Positions 50,196 to 59,540 of a stretch of 64,000 nt of DNA are shown here, piece after piece. The stretch spans positions 6,696,001 through 6,760,000 of the forward strand of contig NZ_CP054932.1 in NCBI RefSeq assembly GCF_013364275.1. The letters are read 5' to 3'. The stretch is from Actinomadura sp. NAK00032. Lineage in GTDB: Bacteria; Actinomycetota; Actinomycetes; Streptosporangiales; Streptosporangiaceae. The notes under the pieces were generated by a model. That model made no database searches, had not been told where the DNA came from, and saw only the letters and a list, made by a program, of their open reading frames with translations. The translations under genes were made by a program, and so were the position numbers. How positions within the stretch are numbered: position 1 is the first letter of the stretch; the number at the start of each line of letters is the position of its first letter.

Positions 50196-50513
50196 ATGGA
50201 CGAGCATCCACTGCCGACCCCGCCGCCGGTGCCGCCGCCCACCCCGGACCCGGCCCCCACGCCGGAGCCGCCGGTGCCTCCCGAACCGCCGCCCGGCCCC
50301 TATCCGGGCCCGCCGCCGCGGCCGCCCGGGCCCGTCCCGCCGGGTCCGTCGCCCGAACCGGTCCCGCCGGGGCCGCCGCCGGAGCCCACACCGCCCGGCC
50401 CGGCGCCGGAGCCGACGCCGCCCGCGCCGCCGCCCGAGCCGATCCCGCCGGGGCCGGAGCCCGACCCCGTCCCGCCGACCCCGGAACCGCGCCCGCCCGG
50501 CCCGCCGGGCTGA
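50196..50513 (+). CDS. Very proline-rich small protein
   Basis: This 105-aa ORF is roughly 60% proline, built from PPGPxPEPxP-like units after a short MDEHPLP start. It has a good Shine-Dalgarno sequence (AGGTGGGGGG), a TGA stop 13 nt before the convergent Pat-type gene, and a GC-rich third position, all of which speak for translation. It has no signal peptide or TM segment. It would be disordered. The biological role is unknown. It could also be a spurious frame in a CCG repeat-rich stretch. Confidence 0.45.
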   Translation: MDEHPLPTPPPVPPPTPDPAPTPEPPVPPEPPPGPYPGPPPRPPGPVPPGPSPEPVPPGPPPEPTPPGPAPEPTPPAPPPEPIPPGPEPDPVPPTPEPRPPGPPG

Positions 50514-50526
50514 TCGCGGCTCGCAC

Positions 50527-52965
50527 TCACAGGCGGCGGGGGCCCATCTCGGCGCGGGGGCCGAGGGGGCGCTCCAGCGTCAGCCTCACCGCGCGCACCG
50601 TGACGCCGCGGCCGTCCACCATGACGGGGTCCAGCTCCAGGCGCGCCACCTCGGGGAGGTCGTAGCCGAGCCGCGACGCGCGCAGCAGCAGCTGTTCGAG
50701 GGCCTTGACGTCCACGGGTTCGGCGCCCCGGTGGCCGAGCAGCAGCGGCGCCGTGCGGATCGCGCGGATCATCTCGGCGGCGTCCACGTCCGCGAGCGGG
50801 GACAGCCGGTAGGCGCGGTCGTCGAGCAGCTCGGCGGTCTCGTCGGCGATGCCGAACGAGATGAGCGCGCCGAACGAGCGGTCCTCGCGGACGACGACGC
50901 GGGTCGGCACCCCGTCCCCGCCTTCGGCGACGTCGATGCCGTAGCAGGCGAGCAGCTCCGCCGCCTTCTCGGCCGGGACGTCCACCGGGCCGCCGTCGCC
51001 GAGCCAGTCCGCGACGAGCACGCGGGCGCGGTCGCGGTCGACGTCCTCGAACACCGGCATGCGGCCGGCGGGGCGCCGCCGCCACTGCGCGTACCGGATC
51101 ACGTAGGCGAGCGCGCGGACGGCGTCCTCCGGCGAGGTGTAGGACGGCACCGAGCCCTCGGCGGGCATCCCGTCCGGGCCGGGGACGCGCAGGTCGGCGG
51201 GCATGCCCTCGGTGCCCAGGTAGGTCGCGACGACGGGCTTGCCGGCGCCGGCGGCGAGCCGGAGCATCTTCTCCGGGACGCGCACGTCGTAGCCGCCGAT
51301 CGTCGGCGGGGTGAACAGCGCCACGACCGCGTCCACCGTGTCGTCGGCGAGCGCGGCGGCGAGGGCGGCCTCGTAGTCGTCGGCGTCCGCGCCGGGGCCG
51401 AGGTCGATGCGCGGCCTGACCTGCAGCCCGAGCGCCACCGCCTCGTCCTGCGCGAGCAGCCCGAGCGAGTTGGAGTTGTCGATGATCGCGATGCGGTCCC
51501 CGGCGGGGAGGGGCTGGTAGGCCAGCACCTGCGCGACGTCGAACAGCTCGGCGAGGTCCTCGACCCGGATGACGCCGGCCTGCTCGAACAGCGCGCTGAC
51601 CGCGTGGTCGGGCAGCGTGAGCGCGCGCGCCGCGTGCCCCAGCGGGACGCCCTGGGTGCTGCGGCCGCTCTTCACCGCGACGATCGGCTTGCGGCGGCCC
51701 AGCCTGCGCGCCAGCCGCGCGAACTTGCGGGGGTTGCCCAGCGACTCCAGGTACAGCAGGACGGCCTTGGTCGCCGGGTCCTCCTCCCAGTACTGCATGA
51801 GGTCGTTGCCGGAGACGTCCGCCCTGTTGCCCGCGGACACGAAGGTGGACAGGCCGAGGCCGCGTTCGGCCGTCCGCTGCAAGATGGCGATGCCGAGCGC
51901 ACCGGATTGGGAGAAGAAACCGACCGGCCCGCGTCCCGGCATGGTCGGCGCCAGGGTCGCGTTGAGCCGCACGTCAGTGTCGGTGTTGGCGATCCCCAGG
52001 CAGTTGGGGCCCACGACACGCATTCCATACGCGCGCGCGAGGCTGACGAGTTCCTTCTGGTTGGCGCGCCCTTCCTCGCCGACCTCACCGAAGCCGGACG
52101 AGACCACGACCAGGCCCCGCACGCCCTTGGCCGCGCACTGCTCCACGACCTCGTGGACGGTGTCGGCACGGACGGCGACGACCGCGAGATCCACATCGTC
52201 CGGGATGTCCAGGACGGACGCGTACGCGCGCACCCCCGCCACGGCGACCGCCGTCGGATGCACCGGGTACACCGGCCCGCTGAAGTCACCGGACAGCAGG
52301 TTCCGCAGGACGGTCTGCCCCACGCTGTGCTCCGCGCGGCTCGCCCCGATGACCGCCACCGACCCCGGGAACAGCAGCCGCTGGATCGACCGCGACTCGG
52401 CCCGGTGCTCGCGGGCCGTCATGACCTCCAGCGAGGTGTCGGTCGGCTCCAGGTCGAGGACGAGCTCGATCACGCCCTCCTCGAACCGCTGCTCCGCCTG
52501 GTAGCCCGCCTCCCGGAACACCCGCGTCATCCGGCGGTTGTCGGGCAGCACGCTCGCCACGAACCTGCGCACGCCGCGCTCCCGCGCCGCCGCCGCGATG
52601 TGCTCCAGCAGCACCGCGCCGAGGCCGCGGCCCTGGTGCGCGTCCTCCACGAGGAACGCGACCTCCGCGGTCTCCGGCCGGTCGCTGAGCCGGTCATAGC
52701 GGACGACCGCCACCATCACCCCCGCGATCGTGGCGATCAGCGCGACACGCCGGTCGTGGTCGACGGTCGTGAAATGTTCGACGTCGCGGTCCGACAGGTG
52801 CGGGCGCGGCGAGAAGAACCGGTAGTAGATCGACTCCGGGGACAGCCGCTCGTGGAAGGAGCGCAAAAGCTCGGCGTCATCGGGCCGGATGGGACGCAGG
52901 TGGGCCGTCCCGCCGTCGCTGAGCACGACGTCGGCCTCCCACTGATCCGGGTAACGCTCGGTCAC
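50527..52965 (-). CDS. GNAT acetyltransferase fused to acyl-CoA synthetase (Pat type)
   Basis: This 812-aa bifunctional protein has an N-terminal GNAT domain (about residues 20-175) with LRPIRPDDAELLRSFHERLS and the acetyl-CoA loop EDAHQGRGLGAVLLEH. A NDP-forming acyl-CoA synthetase (ACD) region follows (about 200-690; VAVIGASRAEHSVGQTVLRN, VVVSSGFGEVGEEG, GFFSQSGALG), with an ATP-grasp-like end. The layout matches protein lysine acetyltransferases (Pat) of streptomycetes and mycobacteria, which acetylate acyl-CoA synthetases to shut them off. The GTG start at 52965 is chosen by homology and lies 7 nt after a GAGGGTAC stretch. Confidence 0.88.
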   Translation of the reverse strand: MTERYPDQWEADVVLSDGGTAHLRPIRPDDAELLRSFHERLSPESIYYRFFSPRPHLSDRDVEHFTTVDHDRRVALIATIAGVMVAVVRYDRLSDRPETAEVAFLVEDAHQGRGLGAVLLEHIAAAARERGVRRFVASVLPDNRRMTRVFREAGYQAEQRFEEGVIELVLDLEPTDTSLEVMTAREHRAESRSIQRLLFPGSVAVIGASRAEHSVGQTVLRNLLSGDFSGPVYPVHPTAVAVAGVRAYASVLDIPDDVDLAVVAVRADTVHEVVEQCAAKGVRGLVVVSSGFGEVGEEGRANQKELVSLARAYGMRVVGPNCLGIANTDTDVRLNATLAPTMPGRGPVGFFSQSGALGIAILQRTAERGLGLSTFVSAGNRADVSGNDLMQYWEEDPATKAVLLYLESLGNPRKFARLARRLGRRKPIVAVKSGRSTQGVPLGHAARALTLPDHAVSALFEQAGVIRVEDLAELFDVAQVLAYQPLPAGDRIAIIDNSNSLGLLAQDEAVALGLQVRPRIDLGPGADADDYEAALAAALADDTVDAVVALFTPPTIGGYDVRVPEKMLRLAAGAGKPVVATYLGTEGMPADLRVPGPDGMPAEGSVPSYTSPEDAVRALAYVIRYAQWRRRPAGRMPVFEDVDRDRARVLVADWLGDGGPVDVPAEKAAELLACYGIDVAEGGDGVPTRVVVREDRSFGALISFGIADETAELLDDRAYRLSPLADVDAAEMIRAIRTAPLLLGHRGAEPVDVKALEQLLLRASRLGYDLPEVARLELDPVMVDGRGVTVRAVRLTLERPLGPRAEMGPRRL

Positions 52966-53133
52966 GTACCCGAGGGTAAGGCACGGACGCTCCTGGGCCC
53001 GCGCCGGGAAAAACGGTCTTCCCCGCGTTTCGCTGCGCGTTCGAGACCTTATCGGGGCTCCGGAGCTGTTACGGTCGAGCACACGTCCAGAATTGCCGCT
53101 CGCGCGGGCCGTGTTGATCGAGGTGATGACTCC

Positions 53134-54057
53134 ATGACGCGCGTGGTCGTGGTCGGCGATCTCATGACAGACACCGTGGCGCGTGCCGCCTATCCCCTTT
53201 CCAAGGGGAGCGACACGCCCGCCGCTGTAACGACCCACGGGGGTGGCTCCGGCGCCAACGTGGCCGCCTGGCTCGCCCTGGAAGGGGTCGAGGTCGCGTT
53301 CGTCGGCCGCCGCGGCTCCGACATCGCGGGCCGGAACCGGGACATGGAGATGATGGGGTACGGCGTCGACGCCCGCCTCGTCATGGACCAGGAGCGTCCC
53401 ACCGGCACGTGCGTGGTGATGGTCACGCACAAGGGCGACCGGACGATGCTGTCCGATCCCGGTGCCAACGGCGCGCTCCTCCCCGAGGACATCGAGCGCT
53501 GCAAGGACCTGTTCAACCAGGGCACGCACCTGCACCTGTCCGGCTACTCGCTGATCAACGAGGGCTCCCGGAAGGCCGCCATCCACACCCTGGACCTCGC
53601 CCGCAAGGCGCAGATGTCCGTCTCGGTGGACGGCGGCTCGTCCTCCCCGCTCAAGCGGATGGGCGCCGAGCCCTTCCTGGAGTGGACGCAGGGCGCGCGC
53701 CTGCTGGTCGTCAACGCCAAGGAGGCCGAGATCCTCACCGGCCGCGACACGCCGGAGCAGGCCGCCAAGGTGCTGACCGCCTGGTACCCGCAGGTCGTCA
53801 TCAAGAACGGCGCCGACGGCGCCCTCTGGTACACCAACGGCCGGCCCGAGCCCGTCACGGTCGCCGCCGAGCCCGTCGAGAAGGTCGTCGACGGCACCGG
53901 TGCCGGGGACGCGTTCGTCGCCGGGTTCGTGCCGCCCTGGCTGGACGGCAAGCAGCCGGCCGACGCGCTCACCGCCGGCTGCCGGCTCGCGGCCCGCGCG
54001 ATGAAGCACCTCGGCGCCCGCCCGACCCTCGACGTGGTCGACAACCAGATCAAGTAG
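53134..54057 (+). CDS. PfkB family carbohydrate kinase
   Basis: This 307-aa ribokinase-type sugar kinase has an N-terminal GGGSGANVAAWLA motif, a central VVVNAKEAEILTGRD and a C-terminal PfkB signature DGTGAGDAFVAGFV with the catalytic Asp. The substrate is unknown. It is monocistronic and preceded by a GAGGTGATGAC Shine-Dalgarno sequence. It is divergent from the Pat-type gene across a gap of about 170 bp, which should hold two promoters. Confidence 0.9.
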   Translation: MTRVVVVGDLMTDTVARAAYPLSKGSDTPAAVTTHGGGSGANVAAWLALEGVEVAFVGRRGSDIAGRNRDMEMMGYGVDARLVMDQERPTGTCVVMVTHKGDRTMLSDPGANGALLPEDIERCKDLFNQGTHLHLSGYSLINEGSRKAAIHTLDLARKAQMSVSVDGGSSSPLKRMGAEPFLEWTQGARLLVVNAKEAEILTGRDTPEQAAKVLTAWYPQVVIKNGADGALWYTNGRPEPVTVAAEPVEKVVDGTGAGDAFVAGFVPPWLDGKQPADALTAGCRLAARAMKHLGARPTLDVVDNQIK

Positions 54058-54102
54058 CACCCGCGGACCGAGTGGCGCCCGCGCCCCGCCTCGTCGCGCT
54101 GT

Positions 54103-55140
54103 TCAGGCGAGCGGGGTGTAGGTGCGGACGTCCTCCTTGACGGCCGCCCAGAGCCGGTTGAGGGGATGCCCCGGCCCGTAGCGCTCCAGGTCGGCGCGGC
54201 GGACGAACGCGCCCGTCATCAGCTCGGCCTTGGGTTCCAGGTCGTCGTGCAGCCCGATGGCGCGCAGCGGCACCGCGTCGGGATCGTCCTGCGCGGCCAT
54301 GCCCCGCCCGATCGACCCGGTGACGATCATGCAGCCGCGGACGAACCCGGAGCGCAGCAGCGACAGCCCGTAGTGGACGTCGTCGATGTCGGCGACGACG
54401 TTGAGGCGGTCGCGGTAGTTCGGCCCGTACCAGGTGGCGAGCAGGTCGGCGACCAGCCCGGCCGGCGGGACCACCAGCGGGACGCGCCCGAGCGCGCTGG
54501 TCGCGACGGGCCCGTCCGGCAGCTCGCTGTCCGGCAGGTTGGTCAGCAGCAGCGCCTGGCCCCGCGCGTACTCGATGACCTCGTACTCCCGCAGCCGCAG
54601 ATCGCCCTCGGGGGTGCTGACGATGCTCCCGCAGACGAGGTCGACCTGCCGGTTCTCCAGCCGCGACCACACGTCCTTCGTACGGACGTGGGCGACCTTG
54701 AACTCCACCTCGCGCTGCCGGAACTCCTCCGACACCCGGTTCCAGGCCCGGGACACGATCGGCAGGGTGAACTCCGTGGTGCCCACGGTCAGCATCCGCC
54801 CGAGCCGGCGCCGGCTCAGATGAATGGACTCCAGCCATCTGTCGAACGTCATGCGCGCCAGCTCGACGGTGGCCTCGCCGGTGGGGGTGAACAGGAAGTC
54901 CTTGCCGCGCCCCTGGCGGACCGTCAGCACCTCGCCGCAGAGGTTCTGGCTGTTGCGGTTCAGGATGTCGAGCTGCTTCTGGACGCTGGACTGCTCGCGC
55001 CCCAGCAGCCGCGCGGCCCGCAGCGCGGACCCGGTCTCGTGCACCACCAGGAGCGTCCGCAGCTGGTCGAACGTCATGTCGAGCAGCCCGGACGGACCGT
55101 CCAGGAGGGCATCGAGGGTCGGTGACACGGTGAGGGACAT
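54103..55140 (-). CDS. LysR family transcriptional regulator
   Basis: This protein of about 345 aa has an N-terminal LysR HTH (about residues 23-80: FDQLRTLLVVHETGSALRAA, GREQSSVQKQLDILNR) and a C-terminal PBP2-like effector domain (about 110-310). The recognition helix contains SVQKQL, unlike the common SQPALS. The start at 55140 (MSLTVSPTL) is preceded by AGGTAG. An upstream in-frame ATG lies in the gap. It converges on the PfkB gene and faces away from the serine hydrolase. A 640-bp intergenic region separates them, so its target is not clear. Confidence 0.82.
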   Translation of the reverse strand: MSLTVSPTLDALLDGPSGLLDMTFDQLRTLLVVHETGSALRAARLLGREQSSVQKQLDILNRNSQNLCGEVLTVRQGRGKDFLFTPTGEATVELARMTFDRWLESIHLSRRRLGRMLTVGTTEFTLPIVSRAWNRVSEEFRQREVEFKVAHVRTKDVWSRLENRQVDLVCGSIVSTPEGDLRLREYEVIEYARGQALLLTNLPDSELPDGPVATSALGRVPLVVPPAGLVADLLATWYGPNYRDRLNVVADIDDVHYGLSLLRSGFVRGCMIVTGSIGRGMAAQDDPDAVPLRAIGLHDDLEPKAELMTGAFVRRADLERYGPGHPLNRLWAAVKEDVRTYTPLA

Positions 55141-55779
55141 TACTACCTGTTCGGCCGCCCGGCGGCAAATGTCCACGCGGCCAACTGACCGGGAACTGAT
55201 GACATTTCCCACTGAACTTATCTAAAGATGTTCTTGCAAACAGCTGGACAGAGTTTTCTGACCTCTAGGACACTTTCGTTCGAGCCGCTCCTCGCCGCCG
55301 CCCTCCGTCCGAGCGGGCGGCGGCGTTCCGGGCGCGCCCCGGTGGTGCCGGCCACCGGGGCCGCCGCCCGGCGACCCGACTCCCGTTCGCCGCGGCACTT
55401 CTCCGCCGCGGCGCCGGGGCCGGACGCCGGTCCGTGCGCGGGGCCGCGCGCACGGGCCGGTCCGATCGTCCCGCCCGCGCCCACGGGGGCGCGCGGGCGG
55501 CCCACGATCACCCGCCCACCGCGCGCGCCCCGCCCGCGACGGCCCCGGCCGCGACGGCCCCGGCCGAACGGTGCGGAGCGCCCGGCCGCCGTTCCCGGGC
55601 CGGAGAATCGGTCGCCTTCGACCGTCCGGGCACCGATGAATCAGCGGGGGCACGAAGGTCTGTATGGACGCCGCGAGGACCGCGGCGTCCGAACCGACCG
55701 GAGGGAGCCGGCACATGCCCCGCGAAGCGCCCGCCAGTCCCCCGCACTACGACACGCCCGTGGCAGACGTGAGGGTCCG
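55141..55779. other. 640-bp intergenic region, no gene seen
   Basis: The LysR promoter end (about 55141-55270) is AT-richer, with TTATCTAAAGATGTTCTTGC and the following TTTTCTGACC as the best promoter-like stretch. The middle (about 55290-55600) is extremely GC-rich and holds two perfect copies of the 15-bp GCGACGGCCCCGGCC (55536-55550 and 55551-55565). Frames across this stretch are long but compositionally random, so I do not call a gene. Confidence 0.5.
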
Positions 55780-56865
55780 ATGACGTCCCTCCAGGAGCGC
55801 CTCCAGGCCGCGGCCGATGACCTGATGGCGTCCGGTGCCGAGGTGGGCCTACAGGTCGCGGTCATCCATAACGGACGTACTGTCGCCGACGTGGTCGCCG
55901 GCAGGGCCACCCCTAGGCACGCGGTAACGCCCGACACGCTCTTCTACGCCGCCTCTACGGCCAAGGGCATGGCGTCCGCGGTGGCTCACGTGCTCGTAGA
56001 ACGAGGCGAACTCACCTACGACATGCGTCTGGCCGACGTCTGGCCGGAGTTCGCCGCCCACGGCAAGGGCGAGACGACGCTCCGCCACGTCCTGCTGCAC
56101 ACCGCAGGCGTGCCCGCGCCCCCGTACGACACCACGGTCGCGGACCTGTGCGACTGGGACCACATGTGCGCGGTGCTCGCCGCGTCCGAACCCTGGTGGG
56201 AGCCGGGCACCCGCTTCGGCTACCACGCGCAGACGTTCGGGTTCCTGCTCGGCGAGACCGTACGCCGCGCCACCGGACGCACCCTCACGTGGTGGCTGCA
56301 CGAGGCCGTCACGCGGCCGCTCCACGTCGAGGACGACGTGCACTTCGGAGTCCCCGCCGCGCACCTGCCCCGCGTCGCCCACCAGGAACCGCCGGCGGAA
56401 CCGCCAGCCGAGCCGGATCCGGACGACCAGTCCCTCCCACCGGGGATCAGACCCGGCGCCGCATACGCCAACCGCCCGGACGTGCTCACCTCGGACATCC
56501 CGTCCGCCGGCACGATGACGGCCCGTGGGGCGGCCCGCGTCTACGCCGGCCTCCTGGGCCACGCCGACGGCGTCGACCTGGTCTCCCCCGCCCGCCTGAC
56601 CGACATGGCGGCCGTCCACGTCGACGGCATGGACCAGGTCATGAACACGCCGGCGACCTGGGCGTTCGGGTTCAGCGACTACCGTCCCGCCCGCCCCCGC
56701 CCCGGATCGACGTTCGGCATGCCGGGCATGAACGGCTCGGCCGCCTACGCCGACATCGGCACGGGCGTGGCCGTCGCGGTGATGCGCAACCGCTTCACCC
56801 CCGACCTGACGGCGCTGACGCACATCGACCACATCATCCGCGACACCTTCGATCGGAGCGAGTGA
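55780..56865 (+). CDS. Serine hydrolase/class C beta-lactamase-like esterase
   Basis: This 361-aa enzyme has the SxxK motif in ASTAKG, a Tyr motif as YHAQTFG (Y-x-N variant, with Ala) and an HxG-type region GMPGMNG. No signal peptide is visible, so it is cytosolic and probably an EstB-type esterase or D-aminopeptidase rather than a true beta-lactamase. The start at 55780 follows a GAGGGTC sequence. It is 1 nt from the PPOX-family gene, so the two are an operon. Confidence 0.82.
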   Translation: MTSLQERLQAAADDLMASGAEVGLQVAVIHNGRTVADVVAGRATPRHAVTPDTLFYAASTAKGMASAVAHVLVERGELTYDMRLADVWPEFAAHGKGETTLRHVLLHTAGVPAPPYDTTVADLCDWDHMCAVLAASEPWWEPGTRFGYHAQTFGFLLGETVRRATGRTLTWWLHEAVTRPLHVEDDVHFGVPAAHLPRVAHQEPPAEPPAEPDPDDQSLPPGIRPGAAYANRPDVLTSDIPSAGTMTARGAARVYAGLLGHADGVDLVSPARLTDMAAVHVDGMDQVMNTPATWAFGFSDYRPARPRPGSTFGMPGMNGSAAYADIGTGVAVAVMRNRFTPDLTALTHIDHIIRDTFDRSE

Positions 56866-56866
56866 C

Positions 56867-57367
56867 ATGCAGGATCCGACGCCCCACCTCGACGAACGCT
56901 TCAGCGACCCCGCCGCCCAGGCGACCCCCTGGGCCACCGTCCGCAAGGCCCTCGAAACCGCGCAGCTCTTCTGGATCACGACCGTCCGCGCCGACGGCCG
57001 CCCGCACGTGACGCCCCTGGTGGCGGTCTGGCTCGACGACGCCCTCCACTTCGGCACGGGCCCGGAGGAGCAGAAGGCGGTGAACCTCTCGCACAACCCC
57101 CAGGTCGTCCTCACCACCGGCTGCAACGACTGGACGCAGGGCCTCGACGTCATGGTCGAAGGCGAGGCCCGGCGCGTCACCGACCGTCCCACCCTCGAAC
57201 GCCTCGCCGCCGTCTGGGCCACCAAGTGGACCGGCCAGTGGCAGTACCAGGTGGCCGACACCGGGTTCGTCCACAACGGCGGCGAGGCCCTCGTCCTGGC
57301 CGTGAAGCCGACCAAGATCCTCGCCTTCACCAAGGGCACCTTCACCCAGACCCGCTACGCCCCCTGA
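56867..57367 (+). CDS. Pyridoxamine 5'-phosphate oxidase family FMN-binding protein
   Basis: This 166-aa split-barrel protein (PPOX/FMN-binding type; LFWITTVRADGRPHVTPLVAV; AVNLSHNPQVVLTTG; KILAFTKGTFTQTRY) has the usual fold of F420- or FMN-dependent reductases, in which actinobacterial members reduce quinones or nitro compounds. It is 1 nt after the serine hydrolase. Its 3' end overlaps the end of the convergent peptidase gene by 13 bp. A decayed copy of its middle part lies at 58965-59096. Confidence 0.85.
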   Translation: MQDPTPHLDERFSDPAAQATPWATVRKALETAQLFWITTVRADGRPHVTPLVAVWLDDALHFGTGPEEQKAVNLSHNPQVVLTTGCNDWTQGLDVMVEGEARRVTDRPTLERLAAVWATKWTGQWQYQVADTGFVHNGGEALVLAVKPTKILAFTKGTFTQTRYAP

Positions 57368-58863
57368 CCGTCGCGTACTGGGGCGGGAGGAATATCGGCC
57401 AGGCAGGAGGTGTCGGGAACGCGCAGGTCGCGGATGAATCCCGTCTGGACGGCGGCCACGCAGCCGCTGGGCTCGTGTTCGGGCACGTGGCCGACGTTGG
57501 GCACCTCCACGACCGCGGCGCGGCGGAACTGGCGCGCGGCCTGCCGGCCCGTCTCGGTCGGAGTGTTGGCGTCCAGGTCGCCGGAGGTCACCAGGACGGG
57601 GACGTCGGGGAACGGCCCGCCGGTCGGCTGGCCCGTGCCGTGGCGGTCGGGCCAGCGGACGCAGGTGTTGCCCTGGTCGTAGCTCATGCTGGTCCAGGCC
57701 CGCTTGCCGAACGGCCAGTAGTCCCGCTCGGGCAGTGCGGCACGTCGGGCCGCGAACTGCCGGAGCCGGGCCGGGAGCGCCGCTGTGCGGTTCCACAGCG
57801 TCGGGTAGTCGTTGCAGACCACGGTCGCGGCCAGTTCGGGGTTGAAGGGCTGGGGGTCGTCCTGACGCAGTGAGGACCCGCTCAGCGGGGCCGTCTTCTG
57901 GGCGGCCTCGATCAGCAACGTGTTGTCGGAGCGCAGCGCGCCGCGGACCATCGCGGGGACGTCGCCGATGCCCGCGGGTGCCGTTTTGGCCAGCCCGTAG
58001 ACGATGGAGGCCAGCGCGGTGTCGTCGATCCGCCGCCGCTGCCCGCCCAGCGTGTAGGGGACGGGACGGGTTCGCAGCCGCCGGGCGAGCCGCGCGGTGT
58101 CGCGAAGCACCTGGTCGCCGTCGCAGGCGCCGGCACTGCGTTCGCAGACCAGTCGCAGCGCCCGGCGCGCGGCCCGCACGTTGGGACGTCCCCACATGTC
58201 CACGGCGAGCGGGTAGGCGCTGGAGAGCACGACCGAGCGCACCCGCTCGGGGTGCCGTTTCGCGTAGACCGTCATCAGGTAGGTGCCGTAGGACTCCCCG
58301 AGCAGGTCCAGCCGCTCGATTCCCAGCTCGGCCCGGACGGCGTCGATGTCATCGGCGGTCTCGGCCGAGGTGTAGCCGCGCGCCGCAGCGCCCAGCCTCT
58401 GCCCGCACTCGCCGACCGCCCGCACGAACGCCTCACGTGTCGCGGGCAGCGAACCGAGTGCGCCGCAGCCGACCGGATCGGAGCGGTTGACCCCGCGCGG
58501 ATCGACGAGCAGCAGGTCATGGTCCTTCAGCAGACCGCCGAACATCCGGGCATACGCGGAGGCGGACGCGATCGCGGAGTCGCCGGGGCCGCCGGGGTTG
58601 ATCGTCACGGTCCCCTTGGCGGGCCGACCCGTATCTCGGTGCTTGATCAACGCGTAGGCCACGGTGATGTCCCCCAGGCCGGGACGGGCCCGCACCAGGG
58701 GCACCCGCACCGTCCCGCACACCGCACCCGACACGGGAACGCACTCGGCCGACGCCTTCTGCATCGTCCCGGCACGTCCCGTCGGCACGGCGACCAACCC
58801 GCCCGCCACCACCGCGGCGAGCCCGGCCACCAGCAGGCCGCTGCTCTTGGAGATCAACTTCAT
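57355..58863 (-). CDS. Secreted tripeptidyl aminopeptidase-like alpha/beta hydrolase
   Basis: This 502-aa secreted enzyme has a signal peptide (hydrophobic about 10-27) and family motifs GPGDSAIA oxyanion region, LVDPRGVNRSDPVGCG, the nucleophile elbow GESYGTYL, Asp in TSGDLDANTP and His in VPNVGHVPEHE. It resembles Streptomyces SlpD/SlpE-type proteases or tripeptidyl aminopeptidases. The start at 58863 (MKLISKSSGL) is favoured by the signal peptide over an ATG 20 codons upstream. Confidence 0.88.
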   Translation of the reverse strand: MKLISKSSGLLVAGLAAVVAGGLVAVPTGRAGTMQKASAECVPVSGAVCGTVRVPLVRARPGLGDITVAYALIKHRDTGRPAKGTVTINPGGPGDSAIASASAYARMFGGLLKDHDLLLVDPRGVNRSDPVGCGALGSLPATREAFVRAVGECGQRLGAAARGYTSAETADDIDAVRAELGIERLDLLGESYGTYLMTVYAKRHPERVRSVVLSSAYPLAVDMWGRPNVRAARRALRLVCERSAGACDGDQVLRDTARLARRLRTRPVPYTLGGQRRRIDDTALASIVYGLAKTAPAGIGDVPAMVRGALRSDNTLLIEAAQKTAPLSGSSLRQDDPQPFNPELAATVVCNDYPTLWNRTAALPARLRQFAARRAALPERDYWPFGKRAWTSMSYDQGNTCVRWPDRHGTGQPTGGPFPDVPVLVTSGDLDANTPTETGRQAARQFRRAAVVEVPNVGHVPEHEPSGCVAAVQTGFIRDLRVPDTSCLADIPPAPVRDGQGA

Positions 58864-58964
58864 GCACGAAAGCCTGAACGGCACGGGATCGGCCACGCAT
58901 CGTCCTGCACGGGTATCCCGCACCCCACACCTGAGAGGGAGACGGCACCACCCCTAGAGCCCGT

Positions 58965-59096
58965 CCCACACGCGAACGCCTCGCCGTCGCCCGCGCCACC
59001 GAGCGCACGGGCCAGCGGCAGTACCAGGTGGCCGGGGCACCGGCTTCGCGGGCTTTCACCCAAGTCCCGGCCATCGAGGCGGGCGAGCGCCCCTGA
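58965..59096 (+). pseudogene. Decayed fragment of a PPOX-family gene
   Basis: Nucleotides at about 58965-59040 align closely with 57187-57262 of the intact PPOX gene (the RQYQVA, GQRQYQV and ERLA segments are shared). The reading frame continues with unrelated residues to a TGA at 59094. The homologous N-terminal half is missing. It lies in the gap between the peptidase start and the small membrane protein and is a relic of a partial duplication. Confidence 0.65.
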
Positions 59097-59166
59097 TGTC
59101 CGTCCCCGGTGGCCCGTTCCGGCCGCAGGCGCGCCGCCCGGACCGGTTCGGCCGGACAATGCGGGC

Positions 59167-59514
59167 GTGATCGTCGCACGGGTACTCCTTCTCGCCACTG
59201 TGGCGGCGCTGGTCCTGGCACTCGGGATCGGGTTCCGGCCCGTCCACGCCGATGCCGGGTTCGGCATCGCCGACTGCGGGTCGGCGTTCCAGCCCGTCCA
59301 CCCCACCGAAGACGAAGACGTCCTCTCCGACCCGACGGGCGCCATGATGGCGCTGGCGGAGGTGGCGGAGGCCAAATGCGAGGAGGCCCGCTCAGGGCCC
59401 GAGCAACTCGCGCGTGCCTGCCTGGCAGGCAGTGCGGTGCTACTGATCGCGGCAGTCGTATACGCGCGCCGACGCAGGGCCAGGCTGACGGAGCGCGAAG
59501 CCCACCACGCCTGA
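59167..59514 (+). CDS. Small membrane protein with two TM segments
   Basis: This 115-aa protein has a GTG start at 59167 and hydrophobic helices at about residues 3-22 and 84-101. The middle part is acidic, with a Cys pair (ADCGSAFQP, AKCEEARSG), suggesting an extracytoplasmic disulfide. The tail is Arg-rich and cytoplasmic. I do not recognise the family. The gene ends before the convergent methyltransferase. Confidence 0.55.
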   Translation: MIVARVLLLATVAALVLALGIGFRPVHADAGFGIADCGSAFQPVHPTEDEDVLSDPTGAMMALAEVAEAKCEEARSGPEQLARACLAGSAVLLIAAVVYARRRRARLTEREAHHA

Positions 59515-59540
59515 AGCCCATCACACCGACGCCGACCGCC

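Noticed and set aside
55228..55779. N-terminal extension of the serine hydrolase reaching back to about 55228
   Set aside because: The extension is Arg/Pro/Ala-rich, unlike the family, and has no signal peptide. The start at 55780 matches homologues and follows GAGGGTC.
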